A model generated the notes under the pieces. It did no database searches and had not been told where the DNA came from. It saw nothing but the letters and a program-made list of their open reading frames with translations. From NCBI GenBank assembly GCA_031841125.1, contig CM063113.1:57777211-57841210 (forward strand): DNA of 64,000 bases, read 5' to 3'. Of this stretch, positions 34,500-46,506 are shown piece after piece. Positions within the stretch are counted from its first letter, which is position 1. Every line of letters starts with the position of its first letter. Both the position numbers and the translations under genes were made by a program. The stretch is from Acanthococcus lagerstroemiae (taxonomy: Eukaryota > Arthropoda > Insecta > Hemiptera > Eriococcidae).

Positions 34500-36920
34500 A
34501 GCTTCAAAAATGATTTAGAAAGACAGACAAGATACAACTGGCAACGGGTTCATAACGTGGATGACCTGGAGGCACAAGCCAGCATACTAGATGGTGCACG
34601 CAGGGGGCAAGATAATAAATTCGCGCAAAACGACTTGATGGACAGTACAGCTGGAGAAACACAGGGAAAATACTCGAAAAAGGCTGAGGACTGCACTGAA
34701 AAATAATACGCCAGCTTACTGGGAATTATATCATGATGCCCAAAAAGCACATAAAAAGGAGTTAAGCGAGCCAAAACAGAGAGGTGGAAACGTTTCTGTG
34801 AAGAGATACCGGAAACGACGTGTCTGCAGAGACTTCTGAGTAAAAAAAGAACAGTAAAAGAGGGGCCGCTCGAACTTTCGACAGATGGTTCTTCTATCAC
34901 CGGGAGAAAGGCAATAGAGCACTCATTGCCACGCACTTTCCGGGAGAAAAAATCATAGAAAACACACAGCCAGAGTCGGGAGCCAACCGTGCGCAAAGCG
35001 GAACGGATTAAGAAATGGCGAAGGAGGTTGTTACACCGGGTAGGGTATGTTAGGCAATAAACGCATTCTCACCATACAAAGCACCGGGCCCAGATGGAAT
35101 CTATCCAGTCTGCCTACAGACGGGACAAGGGACCATGTCCTCACGGCATTATTAGACCTAGGGCACATTCCAAAACCATGGAGAGGTGTGAGAGTGATGT
35201 TTTTGCCTATACCAGGCGGACTCCGGTGTGTGGAAAATGGTGTGCCAAGAAAGGGTTATCGATAAACCTGGACAAAACTGAGATCATTCTTTTCACTCAC
35301 AAAAGGTAGGGCAAGAAGTTGATCAAAATGCCATACAAAGGAATACCGTTAGCTTTCACAGGAAAAGCGAAGTACTGAGGAGTATATCTTGATGAAAAAC
35401 ATTCCTGGAGGGATCACGTCTCAGATACAATAAGAAAAGGGATTGAGGCTCTTTGGGCTTGCCGCACCTATGTCGGCAGGACCTGGAGACTCTCTCCCAA
35501 AATGATGCACTGGATATACACCGGTGTAATACACCCCAGAATCACATATGCGGCAGTTGTGTGGTGGGGCCGGGTCCACCTACCCAAAGTCAGAGAGAAC
35601 TGGATCACTTTCAAAGGCTCGCGTGCGAGATGACAACGGGGGCAATGACAATGGTGCCGACGAAAACAATTGAAAGACTCCTAAAACTACCACCACTTTA
35701 CAATGCTATAGAAGCAGCTGCGACAATGGGGGCTTATCGTCTTGACCAACCAAACCTTCGGGCCCAAAAATCAGGGCACAAAAGGATATGGGAGATGGCG
35801 AGGACGATAGACAATTATTTTGGACCGTAGGACAGAATCGAGATGGAACACTTCTTTGACAAACCATACCCGTGCATTGATACCCACACGGGAGGCTTGG
35901 GAAAAGAGGTGGCCAAGTATTCTAGGAAAGAAGGAGCATGTGTGGTAAATGCCTCAAAAAATAACCAAGGTGCGGGAATCGGAATCACGAATGCAAAAGG
36001 CGCTGATAACTATTCAATGACACTGGGTGAGGGTACCACGAACCTCCCAGTAGAGGTAATAGCGATCACGGTGGTCATTGATAGAAGCCAGCAAGAAGGC
36101 CTCGTTAATATGCAGATCAATATCTCTACAGACAGTCGAACCGCTATTAAGGCACTATTGGCACACCAAACTCTATCCTTGGTCAGGACTGTACTGACAG
36201 GGGGGTTTTGGGGGTTCAAACTCCCCACTGGTAAAAAAAAACACATAAAAACAATGAGTTGAGACGAAGAGAAGAGCGGATCTGTGACTGAGGCTCCCCC
36301 ACCCCCAACTAAGAAAATAATCTTAATTGGAACCCCCCTTACTTAAATTCTGGGTACCTGTCCTTGGCGATGGCGAACTAACTGCATTAACAAATGATAC
36401 ACCCTTGTTCTGGAGAACCGTGTTACCATACTATATGGACACCAGGGCATTGCGGCATAAAAGGGAACATGATTGCGGATAAGCTAGTGAAGGAGGGCAT
36501 AAAAAGGAAACTGGTAATGCCCAGGCCGTGTCTTCCCGTAGTATATAGCGTCATAAAATCCGAGATGAAATTTTGGATAAGTAAGCAGATGGAAATGCAT
36601 TAACGGACGGCCAGTGGCATGAAAGTCAGCGAAACACTGAAATGGGACAACCCCTGTAAGTACGCCGAGTTCATACTAGGGCTCAACAGAAAACAGGCAA
36701 AGTTCATGGTCGGACATCTTAATGGTCATAGAACCACAAAACACATGTGGTATAAAATATGAGCGGCGAAAAGCAGCTCTTGTTGGCACCGAGGAAGAAG
36801 AAGAAGAAACCTCGATTCAGACCAAATGTCAATGCCCAGTAATAGCCGGGACAAAACGCGAAAAGCACTGGGACTGGAGTATCCAGCATCCAGTGAAGTC
36901 TGAAGTATTTCGGCTGTAAA
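34500..36920 (+). pseudogene. RNase H-bearing LINE (LOA/R1-like) ORF2 relic
   Basis: In order, with frameshifts: 'AKTERWKRFCEEI' (linker), 'YKAPGPDGIYPVCLQ' and 'LGHIPKPWRGVRVMFLPIPG' (RT start), a deletion, 'KGLSINLDKTEIILFTHK', 'GVYLDEKHSWRDHV', 'SPKMMHWIYTGVIHPRITYA', RNase H-like 'INISTDSRTAIKALLAHQ' and 'WTPGHCGIKGNMIADKLVKE', then a C-rich end. The FADD catalytic block is deleted. It is dead. Confidence 0.75.
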
Positions 36921-36979
36921 AGTGAGGCTGCTGAGCTGATCCTTAACAGCAACCTGCGGAAAAGTGCAATGGACTCAAG

Positions 36980-37990
36980 GTCTGAGCACTCGGCGCGCAC
37001 AGCGGCATCTCACACACACATGTGAAAATGCGTGATTGTACCCTCGCTCCACGATTCTGAGGCCTCTCATGCCGCTGTGCAGCGCTTTTCTCATTTTACT
37101 CAAGTTACTCCAAGGAAATACGATTCAGATCGAGTGATTTATCTATAACATTGAGAGAGCTTCAGAAAATTGTACTTACAGTTTCATCCGCATTCGTATA
37201 ATATATGAGTGCAGACGCAGTCTCCATTTCTCTTTTCCATTGGGGCGACACCCTCCACTCGGAAATTACAACTAATTACAACGTATTTAACACGACTTCG
37301 TTATGAAGCATCCTTAAATTGAATTACGCCTCATGCACGTGTATACATACGTTTTAGTTAAATTTTTCATTATTCCTCCTATTTTTTTATTCCTCTTTTT
37401 CATTTTTTTTTTTTTTTTTCGAATAGGATGTTTACTTTCTCGAGCAAACAAACCGGGGAAGTACTACGAAGGAAAAGTAATTAAAAACGGCGAAATAAAC
37501 CCGAATAAGGGAGCGAGGATGGAAAAGGAAAAAATTGAACGAACGTCTATAGAAAAGTTTCAACAATTTTTACAGCAGAACAAGTGAAATATGAAAGAAA
37601 TGCAATTCACTTGAAACCTCTTAACCCTTAACTTTTTCTCTCTCCTTTCGTACACAGTCTCGAAAGGGTCGATATCGTCGGCCGAATCGACTCCCGCACC
37701 GCGAAAATATTTGCATTAATTTGAAGCGCGATCTAATATCACGCTTCAGGGGAGACGAGGAAAGTGAAAGTTTTCGAAAGTCGTGTGAATTTCGAATCAG
37801 AAGCGGAGACGGGTTAGTGGACATCTTTGAGACTGTATTCGAACAGGTAAACGAATTTCTTAAATCAGATTATTTGGTCGTTGGTCATCTCCGCATCGAA
37901 TATATTCGGCCGTTGCTCAACTTCTACGTGAGACACGTGTATTAGCACACTCACGACTGACGCGAGCAAACATATTTGGGGGAGAGATGT
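36980..37990. other. No gene recognised
   Basis: A 12-nt inverted pair 'GCACAGCGGCAT' lies at 36997-37008 and 37069-37080. The open frame at 37333-37587 begins with a T-rich tract and has no recognisable homologue. Confidence 0.3.
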
Positions 37991-37996
37991 AATGGT

Positions 37997-38600
37997 GTGC
38001 TGGGACGTATGGCGATGCACACATGCTGAAGTGGCCCCTATGACACCGCACCCTGGCCCCGGAAACTACCCTTTCGAGTATCGCATCAGTGACCTTGCCG
38101 TGCCGCTTCCGGTGCGCGCGTCCTGTAAGGGCCACCATGGGGTTTCCTACTGATCGAGGTCCGCGCTCCCCGAGCACTCGCCTGGAATTCAGGTACCCAC
38201 AGCCGGACGCGCTCGCTCCTCTTCACTCACTTCCTACCTCCTCGTCTTGGTCCGTGTGGCGACGCAGGCAGGTAATGACGGGGGTCCGCAGCGCAGCTGC
38301 AGCAGCTCTCCTAGGATGGTACAGAGTTGTCCTGTTCGGTGGTGTGGGCCGAGCTTGGTTTGTCGCCGGCCTTCTGCCTCGACCACTCCGTCTGTATCTT
38401 CCTCTTCATGATGGCGGAGACAAAGGCGGATACCCGGTTCCAACTGCTTCGGTTCTTCATCATCTCCGAAACCAGGGTGTCCGGCGCGAGACGGCTCATC
38501 ACGCCGTCGTCTTCATCGCTTCTGTCGCCGGGATCGATTGCTGTTGTGGCCGTTTCACGCCTCTTCTGCTCCCAGGCGGGGGAGGAGTGTAAGTGGCATT
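37997..38600 (-). pseudogene. LINE 3' end with ORF2 C-terminus (family L1a), copy 3
   Basis: It reads right to left. The upstream part encodes 'SSPAWEQKRRE' and 'RLAPDTLVSEMMKNRSSWNR' with 'VSAFVSAIMKRK', the C-terminal block found after the RNase H/zinc region in R1/I-type LINEs. The 3' UTR then matches the copies at 4.8 and 24.3 kb. The 5' part is truncated near 38600. Confidence 0.65.
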
Positions 38601-38949
38601 TGTTACAATTTTACTAGCACGCGTATTCCAAAAAAAGGGTCAATAAAATTTTTTACTTTACAATTTCCGACTGGCTACTGTTATGGTCGAAAATGCCCAC
38701 TTGAAAAATCATTGGGGTTTCACATCCCGAATAGAACCGGTTTTGATGTATTTTTTCCGCTGTTATTTTGTCGTCATTTTCTCACCAGCGCTTTTGGAAA
38801 GAGAATCTCGAACGTGAGGAGATGTGCCCAGTTAAGTATATGGAAGTCACGGAGAAGACAGCCTTCACCACTAAATTCTTCACTGGTAAATAATTTCAAA
38901 AAATTGTTCCTCCTGTAAACATATTTCACTTTTTTTGGTGGTGGTGGGG

Positions 38950-39650
38950 GGGGGGGGTAGCCACCACGGCATGTACAGCTTATTGGCTAGAGACGTGGAG
39001 ACTGTATGGATTACATTTGGAAGAGGTTTGTGACTTCTAGGATTGATGTGAGTTTGAAGTTTTCAGTGTGGTTGTCGGAGAGCAGGGATTCTAGTGTTGA
39101 GTTTGGATGTGAGTTTCTCTGGGATTGGAATTTTGGGCATTCGGTAATTACGTGGTTAATGGAGATAGGCGTATTACATGTATCGCAGTTTGGTTGGGGT
39201 AGTTTGTTCAGGACATAGCTATGAGTGAGAGCAGAGTGTCCAGTTCTTAGTCTGAAAAGCATTACTTCGTCTTTTCTGGACTTCCAGGAGTGAACTGTGG
39301 TTTTTATTTTGTTAGTTGGCAGAACTTGATCCCAATGTCGTTAGTAGGATTTGTGCACGAATGATTTATTGATTCTTTTGACGTCTGATATCGAAATTGG
39401 AATGTTAGGGATTGGAGGAATGTTCAGGGAAAGTTTAGCCGTTTCATCGACTGTCTTTTTGAAGAAAGTTAGAGTAGGGAGGGGATCCAACATAGAGTGA
39501 ATTCCTTGTTCGAGAACGATAGCATTTGTATTATCTTTTGGGCGATAGGAAGTTATTTCTTTTTGTGGAAATTTTGTATAAATAGAAGAGCTGATAACGA
39601 GTCTGTAAGAATTAACAAGACGTTTAGCGTAATGTCTAGGCAATATTAGA
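38950..39650 (-). pseudogene. I-type LINE ORF2 C-terminal relic
   Basis: On the minus strand, after a stop, it reads 'IKTTVHSWKSRKDEVMLFRL' and 'RTGHSALTHSYVLNKLPQPN' with 'CDTCNTPISINHVITECPKF'. This is the RLRxGH...TH...C..C...H...C block that follows RNase H in I/Jockey-type elements. The upstream open stretch to 39643 is the same element in part. Confidence 0.7.
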
Positions 39651-39770
39651 TGGCTAGTTCAATGGCACAGAAGTCTGTTGAAGGGACAGAGAAGTGTGTG
39701 GGTAGTGGGTATGGGATTGAAATATTATCGTGGACAATCAATTTTGATTTGAAGAATGATTCGCTGTGAC

Positions 39771-40947
39771 CTGGGTTGGGCAGGATTTAAATCCTCAGGC
39801 ATTTTAAATCCAAATTTCCAGAAATCCTGATTTTGGATTTCAAATCCTTTTTCGAAAAGGATTTTGGATTTCGAATTCAACTCCTAATTATGAGCAAAGG
39901 ATTTGCATTTTGATGATTCCAAAAATCATTAAAATCCAAATCCAAAAGTAGGGTGCTTGTAGCGCTGCGCTGTGGCAAACACCCTAAAAATCATCATTTC
40001 ATAAATTTCAACAATTTATCATTTTAACTTATTGATATCTTGAAAATCAAATCTTACATAGTGATAGTTTTACATCCTTTTTGTTGTCGTATTCTGCGAA
40101 CGCGGAGGAAGCTCATTTGGTCACCTTTAGTAAGTAAGAAGTTAGAACGCTGGGTGTAATGTTCTACAAATTTCTTTCACTGATTACAATTGGACGCTGT
40201 TTAGCAAAACCCGCCCAAACGATCAAATCTGTTTTTTGAGAAAACGTTACATTAAAAGCCAATGAATAATGCCGGTTCACGGACATAGAGTTTAATGATA
40301 AGCTTTTTTCAATGGGTATACAGATTTTTGTATCGGAGACCCAATTTTTAAAAAAAAAATTATTTTTTATGCTCTTTCCAACGACATTAATATCTCATTT
40401 TGTCAACAAATGTCGATTTGGCGATTTTTGCTTAACAGCGTCCGATTAGCATTTTAGTGCTGAGCTATACAGACACGGCTGCTTAGCCAATCGGAAGGGC
40501 TAAAATCTTAGCTAAGAACTAACGTTTCCAAACGATTAGCTTCAGGTAACAGCTAACAGCTAATATAGTCTCATTAGCTAGCTAATAGCTCGCTAATTTT
40601 GAGCCAAAATCGATCGGCTAATGGCTAACGGCTAAAAGCTCCGGCTTAGCTAAGCAGTCCTGACTACAGACAACAGAAGTTGTATGCGAACGTCCTCAGC
40701 CAATGGTAGATTGAAGTTTACGTGGATGCTTACTGCTGAGTTAGGTCACTGAAATTTAGAAATAAAAATTCAGATTATTGGATTTTGGATTTAAAATCCT
40801 AATTTTTCAGAAAATTAAGAGGATTTAGGATTTTAGATTTGAAATTATTTTCTAGAAAGGATTTAAGACTTTGAATTCAAATCCTTTTTAACCAAAATTT
40901 TGGATTTGGATTTAAATCTTGAAGTTTCCTGATTTTGCCCATCCTTG
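39771..40947. mobile_element. hAT-like non-autonomous element, 1177 bp, perfect 8-bp duplication
   Basis: Its ends are 'CTGGGTTGGGCAGG' and inverted 'CAAGGATGGGCAAAA'. GCTGTGAC flanks both sides (39763-39770 and 40948-40955). Near both ends 'AAATCCAAA'-type repeats are frequent. A second inverted-repeat element (40190-40447) is nested inside. Confidence 0.8.
40190..40447. mobile_element. Compact inverted-repeat MITE nested in the hAT-like element
   Basis: 'TTGGACGCTGTTTAGCAAAA' at its left faces 'TTTTTGCTTAACAGCGTCC' at its right. It is homologous, in reverse, to both halves of the longer element at 322-1528. Confidence 0.65.
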
Positions 40948-40955
40948 GCTGTGAC

Positions 40956-43244
40956 CCAATTATTTCCCTTCTCACTTGAACAGACTTAGTACTGTCAATA
41001 ATGGAACTGGTAATGTATGCTGAATACTTACATCTTATGAACTAGACAGGAATAATTGTCAGTCTGAGACATAGCAAAGAGGGCCGGAGAGATTCTCACT
41101 AAAATTTCTGTTAGTTAGCGGCAAAATGCTACTCCTCTTAGTTCCGCAAATACTTGGCTGGACAAAAAATATTCGTTTCTCACAACGCGGTCAAGATTTC
41201 TACCCCCGGAGGAGTCCTAAAATGTATGGTGAAGAAAATGAAAATTCCTTAGAAAATTGAGGGACGTATCGAAATAGGGACTTCCTCGTCACTAATTTTC
41301 ATCCGACCCAGATTTATACTCCAGAACTTGATCACTTAAAATGAGCAAAATTTAAATTACTCGCGAGAAATTCAACTCAGTGTCAAAAAAGGAATATTTA
41401 GGGTAACTGATGACTTCAAAGAATCAGCTCGTCAAGTTTTGTTTGTCGACTTCGAGATCTTGTTTTAGATTCTGGGGTCTCATAAGAGTCTATATCAAAA
41501 ACTTGACGAGCTGATAGTATCGGCACTTGCGGGACCCCGGAATCCAAGATGAAATTTTGAAGTGGACAATCTATCAGAACCACAGACCTTAAAGATCGTT
41601 AATTTTAAACATGTGCAAAATTTTAAATCCGATTCGAGTTTAAAAGACTCAATAAACCAAAATGGACAAACGATTGATGGTTATAAATCGAGCGGACTGG
41701 GGAACTTTTACGATTACTGAATCCAGACTATTGGGCTATTGTCATCTCACCCTGACTGTTGCCACAATTTTGAAAATGTTAAAGGTCACCTGATTTATTT
41801 TCATCATTACCTACGACATTCCAAATCTGTTGAGAAAAGTACAAATCATCAAATGACAAATTTTCAGAGGCAGCAAATAATTTTGTAGAAATCAAATAAA
41901 CTATCAAAATTAAGTTCATGTTTTTTTGGGGGATGGGGATAGAAAAATTAGGTGATGGCCAGTGGATCTTTGATTGGACTTTATATTTCAATCAAATCGC
42001 AAATTTTGTGTGTAATGTTCAAAAAGAATAAACTCATTAGAGCTTCTATTAATCACAAGCTAATATTTAAAGTCCTAAAATTGATAAAAATTGATCAACG
42101 TAAAAACCTAATTGAACTAATAAAATAAGAGCTACTGTAATTTTTTGTTCATTCATTTTTCTCTTTCTTCAAAATTAGCAGAAAGTCCCTAATTTGACAG
42201 CTTATTTTTTTATAAGGCTTGAACATACCCCTCCCCTATTATCGTAGAAAATTTTTAATTTTTTCCTGTGGTATAGATATCGGTAATTCGTTGGTTCAAA
42301 AACGTTGAAAGAATAACCAACTTTGTCCACTTTGGACTCTCATTTAGGTTTTGGGGTTCTACCCGAGGCAATATCAAAAACTTACCGAAACGAGTTGATT
42401 ATGAAATTTTCAAGTTGCACGACCGAACCCCCTCTCCATTTCGATACTAGTTTCGGTTTCTAAGAAGACAATTTGATCACTTCAAAAGTTCAGTTCTCGC
42501 TTTCGAAGTTTACTCGTAAATCGGGAACTACAGAGAAATCAAATGAAATTTCTGAGTTTACGGATCTAGTAAATCCCTAATTCGATAATGCACTTCATTT
42601 TCTAAGGATAGTCAATATTTAGATTATTTCAAAAGAAAGTGTTAACTGTTTTGAATAAAATTATGGAAACTGATAAAGTTTTCTAATTCGACAACACAAG
42701 TACGACTTCTACTCGTATTTAGATACTTTACTTGATTTTCCAAGAAGAATCGTTAAACCTACAGTCTCAAATGTGGATTCTGGAATTCAAATCCCCAGGG
42801 TTTGAAGAAAAATATTATGGTAGAATTTTCGAAATCCGCGTCCCAGAAACCCTTATTTTAATGATCTTTCCACGAAATATTCCATATTAGTGGCAAGTTC
42901 TAGTCCCACTTTTGGAATGAGAATTTTTTTTTGGGCTGAAAAAGAAATAGACCTTTCTATCAAAGGTGCCGAGAAGAGTTAAAAGAACAGCATTCTCATT
43001 CAAGAATGAGCTTGTCTCTATGCCTTCTTTGCGGGGGAGAAAAAAAAGTAAGAATGAATGTAGTCTATTATCCCGCACTTCTACTTGCTACTTGAAGATC
43101 CTAGTGTGTTCTATATCAATCGGAATTGAGAATAAAAGATGGGGGGAGTGATAATTTTTCAGCCAGTACAAATTAATGGTCGATGTGTCTACTATAGTAG
43201 AGAGAGTTAAATTCAGTCATCCGTCAAAAACGTCTGCGCCATCT
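40956..43244. other. No gene recognised; AT-rich with degenerate repeats
   Basis: A perfect 16-nt inverted pair 'CAGCTCGTCAAGTTTT' lies at 41431-41446 and 41497-41512. Phrases such as 'TTTCTAAG' and 'GATCACTTCAAAA' recall the units at 13-15 kb. No exon is supported. Confidence 0.35.
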
Positions 43245-43257
43245 TTGTCGCAGATCT

Positions 43258-43473
43258 CTTTTCTAATTTTCTCTCCACCTGAGTCCTAGAATCCGCCCGT
43301 TCGAGCATTACTTCAGAGACGTCGAGGAGGCTGTTAGGGCTGTCTTAGCCCTCTTCCCTTCTAGCCGAAAAACCGGCCTAGGTCGAAAATTCTGGCGAGT
43401 TGCTACGTGGGCTCGAACCCGGGACCTCCGGATTCTGAGACCAACGCACTATCCACTCGGCTAATCAGACTTC
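43258..43473 (-). mobile_element. tRNA-derived SINE, family 2, with 13-bp target duplication
   Basis: It is flanked by a perfect TTGTCGCAGATCT at 43245-43257 and 43474-43486, which fixes the borders. The head holds 'AGCCGAGTGGATAGTGCG' and 'GGGTTCGAGCCC'. It is similar over its length to the copy at 26.1-26.34 kb. Confidence 0.85.
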
Positions 43474-43964
43474 TTGTCGCAGATCTGCAGAGGTAGACAA
43501 TTTTTTTCAAAGTTCTACCTAGGGTTAAATACACGCGGTGGACTTGAATAAAAAATCAATAGTTAAGACGGGGGTAAGTATACCAGCATCATTACACAAG
43601 CATGAGTCGGATTCGAATAAATTATACCTTTTTGTGGTCAGTGTAAGGAAGGAAAATACCATTAAAGTGCTTCAACAATTTTTTGCTCTCAGACTGACAG
43701 CCCATTTTCCCCCATCGGCCTCTCCTCATACAGTTATGAGTCGGATCCAAGTTAGTTTCTTTGGACCCTGCTCGATCTTGAGATCCCTAACCACACTCAG
43801 GCTTGCCATTCACTTTTTCAATTTCTCTCCAAAAGTCCTCTTTTATGGACCCTTCTCAAGTCTCACTAAAGATTTTTCAGACCCGAATTAGGTTTACCTC
43901 TTTGTATCTGATATATTTATTTATAATAAGCCGACGATACATTCATTCTCCCTTCTTATTACCT

Positions 43965-45062
43965 ATTATGGTTGAGTCAGGAGGTAGGTGTTTCCCCCCT
44001 CCCTCTCCGGTATCGCCTCACCCCATTTTTGGGCATATGCCTCTCCGACGTCTCTCCAGTTTCTCCGGATGGCCGCCTCCCTTCGCCATAATGGTCCTAC
44101 TTCTGCTTTGAATTCATCGCACCAACGCGTTACTGGCTTTCCTGCCGATCTTTTCCCCCATATGGCACCCATTCCTCCACTTTCATTTCCCATCTTCGTT
44201 CTCTTTGCTTGCAATATTTTATCCCAAGTAATCCAGTTTTTCCCCTTATTACTATATTTTTTATTCTATCATTCCTTTTTACTTTTAACATATTCTCTCC
44301 ATTGCGTTTTGTGTATTTTCTAATCTATTAATTTCTGTTTGAGTCAAGGCCCACGTTTGGACGCTATACGTGAGGATTGGACTTGTACAGCTCTCTTATA
44401 CCTTTATTCTTAATTTTTGCCTCATTTTCCTCTTATAAATTTCTTTAAGCCCCAACAGCTTTTCTACCTTCTTTTCATTCTCACGTTCAATTCCTTATCC
44501 CTTCTATTTTTGAAAGATATTATTTGACCCAGATATTTTACTCCATCATTTCTTTAAACTTCTGTTCCCCCAATTCTTACTGCTGTTTCCATCCTCCTAT
44601 TTATTAACAACATCGTTTTCCCCTAACTGATTTCCAGTCGCGCCTTTTTGCTTTTTCGATGTAACTCTTCTCCTAATTGTTGTATTTCTTCTACTGAATT
44701 AGATATAACCGCCACATCGTCCGTGAGTCGTAAGTTATTTAAATATTTTCTACCTATTCTTATTCCTATCCCTTCCCAATTCAGTCCCCGAAAAATTTCC
44801 CCTAACGCGTTATTAAATATATTGGGGGAGAGTGGGTCGCCTGGCCTTACTCCGCTCTCGATTTTGGATCTTTCCCCTTCCTTATCCGTCTTTACGTAGG
44901 CTTCGGTCCCTTCATACATATATTTGATAATTCTGATGTATTTTGGCTTTACCCCCTATTCCTCCAAAACACCCCATAGGAAGTTGTGCTCCACCGTGTC
45001 GAAGGCTTTCTGAAAGTCAATGAGGAGGAGGAAAGTTTCTGGGTTGTATTCGTTGTATATTT
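43965..45062 (-). pseudogene. RTE-like LINE reverse-transcriptase relic
   Basis: On the minus strand: 'FLLLIDFQKAFDTVEHNFLW', 'ESGVRPGDPLSPNIFNNALG', 'RLTDDVAVISNSVEEIQQLG' (the catalytic FADD has become LTDD), and near the end 'RSAGKPVTRWCDEFKAEVGP' with 'RNWRDVGEAYAQKWGEAIPE'. Stops and shifts lie between. The 5' end is truncated near 45062. Confidence 0.8.
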
Positions 45063-46432
45063 CTATTTATAGGATAAGAAAAAATTCAGCAGATTTCTGG
45101 ACTAACTTCGATGTGGCTCCCAAAATTTTAATTTCTCAGTGAAAATGGACAATTGGGCTCATTATGACTGGATCAACTCAAAGTGCTTCCGAACCCTTGT
45201 CAGGCCTAGATCTGTTACAAGCCGTGATACAGAAAACGTAGTTACATTTAAGCTTACAGCGGAGATACAAGTTATGGCATTACTTAAGACAAAGTTCAAC
45301 AGATGATCATCAACTCAATATTGGAAGCTCGCAGCTGGCTTCCTGAGTAAGAAAACGTTTTAAAATATTCGTCATTCTCGTCGAACACGGACATCTTACT
45401 TTTACAAGCACACACCACTGTCGTTAACGACACTTGTACAAGTGATGACCTTTTTTGCTCGTTATGTGCAAACGAATCGTTCGCGAACAACACTTCAACA
45501 GCTATACCCTCTTAAACAGATTCTTTTTCATTCACAAGGTGGTTGAAAATGAATGTAAAAAAAAGAGACTAAAAACTGTGGAAAAAACGATATCTGCGGT
45601 TTTCGCTCCAATTGTTTATTATAACGATCTTTCTATAATAAACAAAGGCGACGTTCAAACTTGAAGAACAAGAAGTAGAACATTTTTCGGAAGTTGGGAC
45701 AACTGATGCTGCCTCAAAACATTGAAAACAGTAATAGGTATAATTGAACAGCTGGCTTTTACTTTCACTTTCCCCCGATATCACAGCCATAGCAGTGTAA
45801 TGAACATTTCGTATATGAGCACCCTCACGAGAGGAGGGTTGGAGCCGACGGAGGTATTTAAATTTTCAAAAAATATATCACTTCCCTCAGATAAGTAACG
45901 GCTTTCAGAAAGGGAATTTGTCCCCTCCCCCAGGGAAAAATTTGTATAACAGGGCGTATCAACTCGCACTTGTTACTTCTAATCGACCTATTTCGGTATT
46001 TTCAAATTCGAAATAACCAACGCACTTAAATTAATTTATTATAACCGGTAATTTACACTGACATTCACATTAACATTCAAATTCTAAAGTACTAACAGTT
46101 CAAGGTTCAGTTACCTTCAAGATACAAAAAATTTTTAATTATAAATTAAGAGCACACAGTTTCAGAAACTGCGTTTTAAGACTGCAAATAATTTCTCTGA
46201 AACAAAGTGTTTTGAGAAATCCGGTGAATTTAATTACTACCATGAAAACGAATAAGATAAGACGAGCATAAGTGCTCTCTCACCCTACAGATATGCATTA
46301 AAATAAATAACGTAGAAAAATATAACGAATTCAATTCGGGTAATTATACGCGGCACGAATATAAATAATAAAAATATAGAAACCTACATAAAAACATGAC
46401 ACAGAAGCTCACACTCAGCCCCAGAAGAATTA
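45063..46432. other. No gene recognised; includes likely 3' UTR of the acyl-CoA synthetase
   Basis: The segment just left of 46433 is AT-rich and should hold the 3' UTR; a possible poly(A) hexamer in minus orientation lies near 46035. Short open frames at 45296-45493 and 45455-45664 have no recognisable homologue. Confidence 0.35.
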
Positions 46433-46506
46433 TTACGCATACATAGATTCGATTTCAGTTTTGTATTTGCTGTACACCACGCGTCTCATCACCTTCATGG
46501 TTGGAC
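46433..46506 (-). CDS. bgm: Acyl-CoA synthetase last exon
   Basis: After the ttttacag acceptor it encodes 'GPTMKVMRRVVYSKYKTEIE' and ends 'SMYA' with TAA at 46433-46435. This matches the ACSBG C-terminus, and phase 1 fits the exon before it. Confidence 0.9.

Noticed and set aside
37333..37587. 84-codon frame with a hydrophobic start
   Set aside because: The hydrophobic part is translation of a T run. No splice sites or homology support it.
38089..38617. Open frames of up to 167 codons on the plus strand
   Set aside because: They are antisense to the LINE ORF2 C-terminus and 3' UTR read on the minus strand.
43300..43475. tRNA gene on the minus strand
   Set aside because: Same SINE family, with a target-site duplication around the whole unit.
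45296..45493. Minus-strand frame containing 'MSVFDENDEYFKTF'
   Set aside because: It looks like a natural N-terminus but is short, has no recognisable family and no supported downstream exon.
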